Shown: positions 7,478-15,316 of the stretch, in pieces
Layout of the letters: each line of letters starts with the position of its first letter
Position numbering within the stretch: position 1 is the first letter of the stretch
Program-made: the position numbers and the translations under genes
The notes under the pieces: generated by a model
Told to the model about the DNA's origin: nothing
Seen by the model: the letters and a program-made list of their open reading frames with translations, nothing else
Database searches by the model: none
From: JBKHYJ01 sp046565505
GTDB lineage: Bacteria > Acidobacteriota > Blastocatellia > UBA7656
DNA length: 56,705 nucleotides
Direction: 5' to 3'
Assembly: GCA_046565505.1 (NCBI GenBank)
Contig: JBKHYJ010000018.1
Coordinates: forward strand, 1-56,705

Positions 7478-8140
7478 ATGCAGAAGAAAGAATCAGAGGA
7501 AATGAAGCGGCTGACGGCACAGCTTCAAACTACAAGCAAAGAAGAGTTGCCCTCATATCAGCTCGCCATCCTGATTGAGCGGGCGAATCGTGGGCAAAAG
7601 AACGGGCCGGAAGTCGAAGAGCTGCGAAAGTTCATAGACGAGCACCCGGATTTGGCTAATAAGCATTGCGTGGTCGCCTATAGCGTCAGGCTCGGCCTTA
7701 TGCGGAAGGTCTCAAAAGAGCCGGGAAACTTTGAGTTGTTCGAGCGAGAGTATGAGATGCGCCGCGACCAGCTAGGGTGGAAGGGGGCAAGCCCGCTTGA
7801 GCAACTGGTGATTGAGCGGATATTGCTTTGTTGGGTGCGGCTGCTATGGACGGAGCACTATAATGGCAGTTTCATGCAGCCGAGCGTCCCGATGAGAGAA
7901 AGTGAGTATGCGGATAAGATGCTCACGCGGGCATATAATAGGTATATGAAGGCGATAGAATCGCTCGCCAAGCTGCGGCAGGTCCAGGCGATCACTAAAG
8001 CAGCCGACGCCCATTTCGCTATTCTCGATATGAAGGGGAAGGCTATCAAAGCCCGCATTGAGTCGAACAATCCGAAGGTGTTCGACGCGAGTAAAGGATT
8101 GCGAGCCGCGCGAGAGCAGTTAGAGCAAAAGCGGGCCTGA
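7478..8140 (+). CDS. helical hypothetical protein, paralogue of previous gene
   Basis: A 220-residue protein starting 3 bp after the preceding gene. It shares the same C-terminal layout: LEQLVIERILLCWVRLLW, then VPMRESEYADKMLTRAYNR, YMKAIESLAKLRQVQ. The tandem pair looks like an old duplication with divergent N-termini. Some later Met codons, for example 7502, could also serve as start. The region 8141-8427 after it holds no gene that I can support. Confidence 0.72.
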   Translation: MQKKESEEMKRLTAQLQTTSKEELPSYQLAILIERANRGQKNGPEVEELRKFIDEHPDLANKHCVVAYSVRLGLMRKVSKEPGNFELFEREYEMRRDQLGWKGASPLEQLVIERILLCWVRLLWTEHYNGSFMQPSVPMRESEYADKMLTRAYNRYMKAIESLAKLRQVQAITKAADAHFAILDMKGKAIKARIESNNPKVFDASKGLRAAREQLEQKRA

Positions 8141-8427
8141 GTTTATTTGACCTCTCCCCTGCCCTGGCCTCATCAGATCCCCGAAACGAGCTACAGCATA
8201 GCACCTTGAGGCGGAAACGGCCCTTCCTGCAATCGAGCACAGCAAATCCTAGTCATTTATCTCCAATCGCTCAGAGACCCTCCAATTGAGTTCTTGAATA
8301 TAATTAGTCGCAGAAATGGCTCGCGCTCACCTTTTGGCGACCTTCAAAAGGGACAGCAAAGCAACCCTGAGCTTTGTTGCGCGGGCCGGATATGAAAATC
8401 AGGAAGCGGTCTATCAGGAGGGGTGCA

Positions 8428-9354
8428 ATGGGAAACAATGAAGGCGTAATCACAGAACCATTCGGGGATGCGGTACAAGTCACGGTCAAAATCACACCGA
8501 AGATTATTACTCAAAAGATGACTGTTGGCGACGTTGAGACAGAACTGCATGAAATGCATTTTGCTATCAAATATAACAGTGAGGAACCTGATTTCCCACC
8601 CGAGTTTGTGAGGGCAAATGGTTCTTTCACCGGAACTCCTAGTGGCCCGGAATGGGAAGAAATGAAAAAGCAATGGAAGACGCAGTGTGATTACGTTGTG
8701 AGATATCTACGAAATGTGCAGATGCATAGTGCGTTGCAGGTATGCAGCGAGAGCATATTGGCTGGCAGACAGGATGTTAAGCCTATCCCAAGAGACGAAG
8801 ATTTAGAAGAATTGAAAGCCTGGCAGGATAAGCACTATATCCCACTCCCTGAAAGCCACCCCTATTATAAAGGCAGTGGGTGGCATGATTTCTACTTCAG
8901 AGTTTGGTGGTTTGCTCGTGCCGTACACAGGCGGCTTACGGGTAAATCAATTGAGGATACCGATAGTGGTTTAATGTTGATCTATGAGAGACAGAATCTC
9001 GATTACGCGCTGAGAAACTACGAATCGTATAAAAACAAGTGGAACCACGCTAAACGGATCTTTAAAGCATTCCCTGACAACTGGAAAGAGGAAATCAAGA
9101 AAGTATATCCTGACCTGCCGGATGACCTGCTCGATGCGATGGGTGAAACAAGATATGCCAAGGAAGGGAAATCAATGAAACTCAAACCGAAGCATAAGCC
9201 TTTCCACTTGGCATGGGTGCACTGTGCGCGCGATGCAGAAATCTACCGCAGAGATGACAATGATCTCGATGTGAGTAACTGGCAGACAATAAGGCAAGCC
9301 ATTAATGATTACGCAGAAAGCATTGGCCGAAAGGGCATCCAGATTGATGAGTAA
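8428..9354 (+). CDS. hypothetical protein, 308 residues
   Basis: I do not recognise this protein. The N-terminus is beta-rich (GDAVQVTVKITPK, ELHEMHFAIKY); the rest is helical and charged, with a Trp/Phe-rich segment (GWHDFYFRVWWFARAVHRRL) and a basic C-terminus. The ATG at 8428 has AGGAGG at 8416-8421; earlier in-frame starts at 8374 (TTG) and 8392 lack one. It stands alone before the primase leader. Codon use is less GC-rich than in the core genes. Confidence 0.78.
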   Translation: MGNNEGVITEPFGDAVQVTVKITPKIITQKMTVGDVETELHEMHFAIKYNSEEPDFPPEFVRANGSFTGTPSGPEWEEMKKQWKTQCDYVVRYLRNVQMHSALQVCSESILAGRQDVKPIPRDEDLEELKAWQDKHYIPLPESHPYYKGSGWHDFYFRVWWFARAVHRRLTGKSIEDTDSGLMLIYERQNLDYALRNYESYKNKWNHAKRIFKAFPDNWKEEIKKVYPDLPDDLLDAMGETRYAKEGKSMKLKPKHKPFHLAWVHCARDAEIYRRDDNDLDVSNWQTIRQAINDYAESIGRKGIQIDE

Positions 9355-9439
9355 GGGTTTACCAAAGAAGCCTTTGAATATACCCAGTGGGTTTAGGTTA
9401 GGGTATTTCAAATAAACCGCAAGATGCTGTGCTTTTTAA

Positions 9440-9469
9440 TTGAGACGACGCAAGCGCCGGTAGTATATT
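9440..9469 (+). promoter_or_regulatory. candidate promoter of primase leader RNA
   Basis: TTGAGA (9440-9445), 18-bp spacer and TATATT (9464-9469). Transcription from here would give a leader of about 240-290 nt ending at the terminator 9712-9762, or reading through into the primase gene. The interval holds no coding sequence that I can support. Confidence 0.4.
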
Positions 9470-9711
9470 TGACTCGCAAGCCAACGATGTTTGCAGAGTT
9501 CTAGGCTGTAGAAAGAGCAAGAGCCGAAGCGAATCCACCCGTTCAAAAGCGATTTCGCAACGGCCCTTTGATCTCGCAGCCTTTAACTGCGTTCGATAGA
9601 TTGTAGCGTAAATGGTTATATATTAGCGAGCAAGAATTGAGCAAGAGAAGAGCAGAGCGATTATTCTTTATGATTCTTTAACACGCTAACCATTCTATCA
9701 AACGCATGTTG

Positions 9712-9762
9712 AAGGCTGACGAGCTGGGCGAAATAGCCCAGACCGCTCAGCCTCTTTTTTTT
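9712..9762 (+). terminator. rho-independent terminator just before primase gene
   Basis: A long GC-rich stem (GGCTGA..GAGCTGGGC paired with GCCCAG..GCTCAGCC, loop GAAAT) is followed by eight T residues. It ends about eight bases before the primase ribosome site, so it would block transcription into the gene unless bypassed. Confidence 0.85.
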
Positions 9763-9778
9763 GGCATGTGAGGATGGA

Positions 9779-11965
9779 ATGACACAGGTTAGAGACAAAA
9801 GAGCTGAAGACGAGACGCTCTACACCGATTTCTTCTCCGAGTTGGATCCTGATCATGCTTTGGTGCTGATTGAACGCGGCATCAAGGCAGAGCAAGCAGC
9901 GGGGCGTGGTTACTACAGCACAACTGACACCAGATATCTTGAATCGCTCGGCTTTAATAGGGCGCAAGCGGCGACTGCGGCAAGCCATCGGCCTGTGTTG
10001 GTAATCCCCCTGCACCGGCCTGATGGAGAAATAGAAAACTATCAGATCAGACCGAACAGACCCCGCGAAGTTAAGCGGGTAGGAAAGAAGCCACGCATAC
10101 TGAAGTATGAGCTTCCGGCCAGCACGAGCACCGTGATTGTTTGTCCACCTACTGAGCGCCAGCGTGAATCACTGAAGGCTGCCGGAGTGCCGCTATTCAT
10201 TACAGAGAGTGTTTTGAAAGCTGACGCTGCGTTAGGTATCGGTCTACTTACGCTCGGCATTCTCGGTATTGATGGCTGGCGCTCAAAGAATGCCTATGAT
10301 GGTGTAACAACTCATCCGGCCTGGGAAGAAATCAACCTGAAGCGCGAAGTCTTTTATGCTCCAGACAGCGATAGCAGCGAGAGTAAGAAGGTGCGCCGGG
10401 CGATCCGCCGCTTCGTAAAGTGGCTTGAGTTCAAGCACTCGTCCGTCAAGGTGATATGGCTACCACCTAAAGACGATGGCTCAAAATGCGGCCTTGATGA
10501 CTTTATCGCAGAGCGTAAGGCGCGCGGTCTGACCGATGAAGAAATCAGGCGTGATCTGTTGCTTTACGCTCTTGGTGAGATACCAGGTGAAGATGCTTTC
10601 GAGAGTGGCGAGCCGTCATTCAACGCCACCGACCTGGGCAACGCGGAGCGATTCATTCACCAACACAAAGATAATGCGCGATTCTGTCACAAGTGGAAGA
10701 AATGGCTGGTGTGGAATGGCCAGCGATGGCTGATTGATGATACGGCGGCTGTCTATCGCATGGCTCAAGCCACTGTGCGCAGCATCTACACAGAGGCGAG
10801 CCGCCAGCTAGAAGAGGAGAAGCGACAGGCTTTAGGCCCGTGGGCTGTGATGTCGGAAAGGATGCAGAGGATTGAGGCGATGATTAACCTCGCGTCGAAG
10901 CAAGAAGCCGTTGCCGTCCTGCCTGATGATCTCGACAAAGATTCATTCTTACTCAACGTCAATAACGGCACGCTGGATTTGCGGGCTGGCGTTCTCAGAG
11001 CGCACAACCGCGCCGATTTAATCACCAAGCTTGCGGCGGTAGACTACGATCCCAACGCAGAAATGCCGCTAATTAAAGAATTCCTTATAGAGATCATGGA
11101 TAGTTCTAGTGACCTGATTTCTTTCATTCAGCGGATGCTTGGCTACTGTTTGACCGGAGACACGCGCGAACAAGTATTGCCTATCTGCTTCGGCGTCGGC
11201 GCGAATGGCAAAACTACTCTTCTGGGACTCTTTCAAGAAATGCTCGGAGACTATGCGACGGCTACCAGCACAAGCATGTTGATGGTCAAGCGTAATGAGT
11301 CCATTGCGTGTGATCTAGCGGTGCTTAAAGGGATGCGATTCGTTACTGCCAGTGAAGTTGAAGACGGCCAAAGATTCGCCGAATCGAAAGTCAAGGAATT
11401 GACCGGCGGCGATTTGATTACCGCGCGCCACCTGTATGGCGACCCTTTTACGTTTAAGCCGGATTTCAAAATCTGGCTTTGCGTTAACCATAAGCCGACG
11501 ATCAGAGGGACGGACATGGGCATCTGGCGGCGCGTCCATTTGATTCCTTTTGCTGTAGTGATTCCCAAAGAGAGGCAGGATAAGAATCTGCCCTCGAAAC
11601 TACGCCAGGAGTTACCTGGGCTGCTCACCTGGGCTGTGGCGGGCTGTCTTGATTGGCAAAAGAATGGTTTAGGTGTGCCGAATGCAGTTGAAGCGGCGAC
11701 CAAAGGCTATAAAGAAGAAATGGATGTGCTGGGGCAGTTTATTGGTGAGCGATGCACAGTTCACGAGTCGATTTCTACGCAATCTAGCCAGTTTTATGCG
11801 GCCTGGAAATCATGGTGTGAGACTAACGGTGAAATGGGGCGATCAAACAAGTGGCTCACACAAAGGATGGAAGAAAAAGGTTTTATAACTAGGCGACGAA
11901 ATAATGGGGTGCGGGTTTTCGGCATCGGGTTGAAAGCGGAAGATGACAAGGCCGAAGATGATTGA
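9779..11965 (+). CDS. phage/plasmid primase-helicase (D5/P4 family)
   Basis: A 728-residue replication protein. Residues about 70-240 form a TOPRIM-like region of the DUF3854 type (FITESVLKADAA, then FYAPDSDSSES and GLDDFIAERKARG). Residues about 350-450 are the D5_N domain (LLNVNNGTLDLRAG). A superfamily 3 helicase follows with Walker A GVGANGKTTLL near residue 475, an FVTASEVEDGQRF segment and KIWLCVNHKPTIRGTD. The C-terminus is a primase C-terminal winged helix. It probably primes and unwinds the excised element. I chose the ATG at 9779 (GAGGATGGA before it) over the TTG at 9761. The gene follows a strong terminator and is followed by a repeat-rich origin candidate. Confidence 0.93.
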   Translation: MTQVRDKRAEDETLYTDFFSELDPDHALVLIERGIKAEQAAGRGYYSTTDTRYLESLGFNRAQAATAASHRPVLVIPLHRPDGEIENYQIRPNRPREVKRVGKKPRILKYELPASTSTVIVCPPTERQRESLKAAGVPLFITESVLKADAALGIGLLTLGILGIDGWRSKNAYDGVTTHPAWEEINLKREVFYAPDSDSSESKKVRRAIRRFVKWLEFKHSSVKVIWLPPKDDGSKCGLDDFIAERKARGLTDEEIRRDLLLYALGEIPGEDAFESGEPSFNATDLGNAERFIHQHKDNARFCHKWKKWLVWNGQRWLIDDTAAVYRMAQATVRSIYTEASRQLEEEKRQALGPWAVMSERMQRIEAMINLASKQEAVAVLPDDLDKDSFLLNVNNGTLDLRAGVLRAHNRADLITKLAAVDYDPNAEMPLIKEFLIEIMDSSSDLISFIQRMLGYCLTGDTREQVLPICFGVGANGKTTLLGLFQEMLGDYATATSTSMLMVKRNESIACDLAVLKGMRFVTASEVEDGQRFAESKVKELTGGDLITARHLYGDPFTFKPDFKIWLCVNHKPTIRGTDMGIWRRVHLIPFAVVIPKERQDKNLPSKLRQELPGLLTWAVAGCLDWQKNGLGVPNAVEAATKGYKEEMDVLGQFIGERCTVHESISTQSSQFYAAWKSWCETNGEMGRSNKWLTQRMEEKGFITRRRNNGVRVFGIGLKAEDDKAEDD

Positions 11966-11978
11966 ACTCTTTTGGTGA

Positions 11979-12085
11979 AAGTGTAGGGTGTAGGTTAGTG
12001 AAGGGTTTTTCCGGAACTTTCTACTATATACGCGCGTGATGCTACTTTCTGTAAAAACCCTACACCACCCTACACCCTACACCTT
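11979..12085. repeat. imperfect inverted repeat with GTGTAGG iterons, origin candidate
   Basis: The left arm AGTGTAGGGTGTAGG..GAAGGGTTTTT (11980-12010) pairs with the right arm AAAAACCCTACACCACCC..CCTACACC (12053-12083) across an AT-rich centre. CCTACAC is repeated three times on the right and twice, inverted, on the left. P4-type primases bind short iterons at their own origins, so the position right behind the primase gene suggests ori. An autoregulatory site is the alternative. Confidence 0.6.
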
Positions 12086-12106
12086 CGGCTGTTAAAAAGG
12101 AGAGCT

Positions 12107-12412
12107 ATGGGCGCAGTAACAGATGAGAACATTGGCGCATTAGTAAAGGTATTGAGCGGTGAGATCAAGCGCACGCTCCAGCGACCCATCTATATTCAAA
12201 TAGCTCAAGAGAGCGGCAACCTAAGCATAAAGCAGATAGAGTTCTTGACGCCTGAGCAACTTGCAGAACTTGCGCATGTTGAGACTCGCACCGTTTATAG
12301 CTGGATAGAAAAAGCGCCTGGGAATGGATTGAAGTTCTATCGAGCGCCGAGTACCAGGGGAGTTCTATTTGAGATCAACGAAGTGATGGAGTGGATAAGA
12401 AACACGGTATAA
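12107..12412 (+). CDS. excisionase-like HTH protein
   Basis: A 101-residue protein. The C-terminal 60 residues form a MerR/excisionase-type winged helix (HTH_17): FLTPEQLAELAHVETRTVYS, then WIEKAPGNGLKFYRAPST and FEINEVMEWIRN. AAAGGAG precedes the ATG. It sits directly before the integrase, the usual place of a recombination directionality factor, so control of excision is a fair inference. Confidence 0.85.
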   Translation: MGAVTDENIGALVKVLSGEIKRTLQRPIYIQIAQESGNLSIKQIEFLTPEQLAELAHVETRTVYSWIEKAPGNGLKFYRAPSTRGVLFEINEVMEWIRNTV

Positions 12413-12457
12413 TAGCTACGCCCGGTCGTTGGCTGCGGCTCGGGAAAGGGAACTAGC

Positions 12458-13540
12458 ATGGCAGTATACAAGCGTGGAGGGCACTGGCACTTCACTAAAA
12501 CAATTAACGGTGTGCGCTATCGCGGCGCATTCAAAACAGCCCGCACGAAGGCGCAGGCTGAGGAAGCCTATATCAAAACCCTCGGACAGATTCACGAAGG
12601 CACTTACGGCACAGGCCGAAGGTCCAAGACTCTCAAAGAGTTTGTCGAACAGATTTATGTCCCGTGGGCGAAGAATAACAAGCGGTCTTGGAGGAGCGAC
12701 CTTTCGATGCTCAAACCTCTACTCAGTTACTTCGGTAAGAAGCCCCTGTCGCAAATCAGTCCCTTTGAGATCGAGAGGTACAAGATAAAGCGGCGCGACT
12801 CTATTACCGAAAGGAAGAAACCGCGAAGTAAGTCTTCGGTCAATCATGAGCTGAAGCTGTTAAGTCGCATCTTTCAACTGGCGAAGCTCCAGAAGCAAGT
12901 GAGAGTCAATCCTTGTTCGGAAGTGGCGAAGTTAAAAGGCGAAACAAAGCGTCAGCGGTATCTGCTGCCTGAAGAGCAGGAGCGCTTAATGGCTGCTCTT
13001 ACGGGAAAGCGCGAGCATCTACGGTCAATCATCATACTTGACCTAAACACTGGCCTCCGTCGGGGTGAGCTATTCAATCTCAAAATAGAAGACCTCGACT
13101 TTAACCGAGACCTGATTCATGTAAGAGAGACTAAGACGGATCAGGATCGTATGGTCCCAATGAATGTCACAGCCCGAACTCTTCTGCTTGAGCTTACCTA
13201 TCAGGCTAGACAAGCAGGCTGGCAGTACGTCTTCACGAATCCAAGTACAGGCAAGCAGTACAAGGACGTGAAGCGGGCGTTTATGGGCGCGCTTCGGGAT
13301 GCTGGTATTCAGGACTTCCGCTTTCACGATGTCAGGCACACGTTCGGCACGCGGGCAGTTGATGAAGGCGCTCCGCTGACCGGCGTGCGTGATGCATTAG
13401 GTCACGCGAGCCTCGCCACAACGAATCGGTATGCTCACGGAACTGAAGAAGGCAAACGGCGGGCTGTAGAGGCTCAAGAGCGTGTGACTATAATTGGAAG
13501 TCACAATTCGGTCACAAATAGAAAAAGGCAAGCGTCGTGA
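12458..13540 (+). CDS. tyrosine recombinase/integrase
   Basis: A 360-residue phage-type integrase. The N-terminus has an AP2-like arm-binding region (VYKRGGHWHFTKTINGVRY) and a SAM-like core-binding domain (about 65-160). The catalytic domain shows Arg in NTGLRRGEL (near 202), HDVRH (near 290), a second His in LGHASLATT and Tyr in NRYAHG (near 325). It ends 27 bp from the 3' end of tRNA-Arg, pointing at it, so it presumably recombines the element at that tRNA. Confidence 0.95.
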   Translation: MAVYKRGGHWHFTKTINGVRYRGAFKTARTKAQAEEAYIKTLGQIHEGTYGTGRRSKTLKEFVEQIYVPWAKNNKRSWRSDLSMLKPLLSYFGKKPLSQISPFEIERYKIKRRDSITERKKPRSKSSVNHELKLLSRIFQLAKLQKQVRVNPCSEVAKLKGETKRQRYLLPEEQERLMAALTGKREHLRSIIILDLNTGLRRGELFNLKIEDLDFNRDLIHVRETKTDQDRMVPMNVTARTLLLELTYQARQAGWQYVFTNPSTGKQYKDVKRAFMGALRDAGIQDFRFHDVRHTFGTRAVDEGAPLTGVRDALGHASLATTNRYAHGTEEGKRRAVEAQERVTIIGSHNSVTNRKRQAS

Positions 13541-13566
13541 CTTGCCTTAAGTAATTGAATCTAAAG

Positions 13567-13640
<74 letters not shown>

Positions 13641-13933
13641 AAAGAACTTCTTTGGTAGTAACATTCAGTCGATTACGTCAGGTTTTAACAGGTTACTTTG
13701 ACCTTTAGCCTGACTAGAACCCAACCGTAATTTCAAACCATAACTATACCTTCACTCTAGCCAGAAATTCAAGGAGGATAGTAGGGTTGAACTATGCGAA
13801 CAATTTATACTGATTTACGCCGGGGGTCGAAAGAGGAATAGAATGTTGGTATTACGGTTAACATCAACCCTTCACTAACCCTTGCTATCGAAGCCTACTC
13901 GTTCGCGCTCATTTATCGCAATATTAGAACCAG

Positions 13934-14642
13934 TTGCTTATCGCTTGCGGCGCTCTGCTCTTGGGCCTCGCACGATTGCTTGAACCTTTGCTTCACCCAA
14001 GCTTCTCCTGGTCTAGACGGCTTTGGCGGTTATTCCCCTCTCGAATGATCAATCAAGGTGGTTATCTCCTATTGTATGATACGACCTGGCAGCGGCAGGC
14101 GGAGACGGCTAAAACGGCATCGAAAGTCTGGTCATTTACAGCAGACTCAGTTCGGCTCGGCATGCAAGCCGTGCTTTTGGTATGAACCGGCGGAATCAGG
14201 CTGGAAGTATGTAGCGCGCATCACGAGCAACCGCCCGCTTGAGGGTGAGAATCTTAAAGAAGCGACTCAAAAATTCGGGCAATCTCGCGGTCATCTCAAG
14301 CAAGTGCCTGAGTAGGCGCGAATTATCAAAGAAGGGAAGCGTTACCGGGTAAGGAACGATGTGGAGTTGAAGCCAGCACAGATCAAACGGCAGTATCTCA
14401 ATCGCCAGCAGATCGAAGAGACTTTCAGATTGCTGAAACAAGAGTTTGGCTGGGGCGGATCAAGCTCTAGCAAAGCAAAGGCGCAGGCGGCGCGTCTGCA
14501 TCTGGGGCTGATGGCGCTGCGCTTGACACTACAAGCGACACTCACCCAAGGGCAGATTGCCTGTGCTCTCAAGCGAGAGTTATTTCATAGACCCATACCC
14601 AACCAACTGCTGTTTTTGGAACATTTTTTAGTCGCTACGTGA
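13934..14642 (+). pseudogene. IS4-like DDE transposase remnant
   Basis: Transposase sequence is spread over different frames. LLLYDTTWQRQ followed by KVWSFTADSVRLGMQAVLLV is the first catalytic-Asp region; WKYVARITSNRPLEGENLKE lies in a second frame; and RQQIEETFRLLKQEFGWGG near 14400-14460 is the terminal Glu region of IS4-type enzymes. The frameshifts, an internal stop near 14312 and a missing N-terminus mark it as dead. It lies between the tRNA-attached element and the core genome, in a graveyard with the methyltransferase remnant. No terminal repeats were found. Confidence 0.75.
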
Positions 14643-14649
14643 TTTCAGT

Positions 14650-15247
14650 TTATAGCAGAAGTTTCTTACCAATTCCCGAAATCGCAGAGTAACCGTCTTC
14701 ACGAAGACTCGTGAGTCCGTTACTAACACACACTTCATATATGGAGTCACGCTCGGCAGAGTGATCATGCTGCCACCAGACGGTTTCGCTCAGCGAGTTC
14801 GTAAAGCCTTCGTATTCGCACAGCCCTTCGGCCAGTATCGTTGCGTTGTATTGCTTACTGATGACACAATTGCACTGCTTACCCTTCTCAAGTAAAGAAC
14901 GCTTCAGGCGAAAGGAGCGGAAGCCGCCCTTCCGGTTGACCGCTTACCTTACCCGGCCTCGGTATACGCCGCCTAGCACCGTGGGGGAGCGGGAGTGAGT
15001 GCGTAGGGCGATGTCCTCCCGACGCTACCATGATCCAACGCCCGCACATCTTATGCGCGACCGACCCAGTCGCGCCCGAGCTTGCGAAGCAATTGAGGAC
15101 CAAGTCGCCCGGGTCGGCCGCGAGAGTCAAGGCCATTGTCATCAGCCGCCCAGGTTTCGGGGTGGTGAAAACATTCCTGTCATTAAAAGCCTTTACCTCA
15201 CGCCTGGCTTCCTGGTTATCGCCTGCCTCGCGCGGCCACAGGGTCAC
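14650..15247 (-). pseudogene. type III-like DNA methyltransferase remnant
   Basis: A minus-strand segment carries NVFTTPKPGRLMTMALTLA, then DPGDLVLNCFASSGATGSVA and HKMCGRWIMV: a degraded copy of the DPGDLVLDxFxGSGTTG SAM-binding motif and following GRRWIMVE of DNA methyltransferases. After a frame break the reading continues (about 14885-14652) with VISKQYNATILAEGLCEYEG and VWWQHDHSAERDSIY, matching what I recall of the C-terminal region of Mod-like subunits. The altered GSGTTG and frameshift make it inactive. The target-recognition part and any Res partner are gone. Confidence 0.65.
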
Positions 15248-15316
15248 AGGAATGGTTTTGTGAGCGGGAGTGTTTCGGCTGTAAGATTAAATGAGACCCT
15301 GTGAGGACGGTGAACG

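Noticed and set aside
14999..15304. Plus-strand frames between the pseudogenes and the M49-like gene
   Set aside because: They are antisense to the recognisable methyltransferase remnant and have no ribosome sites.
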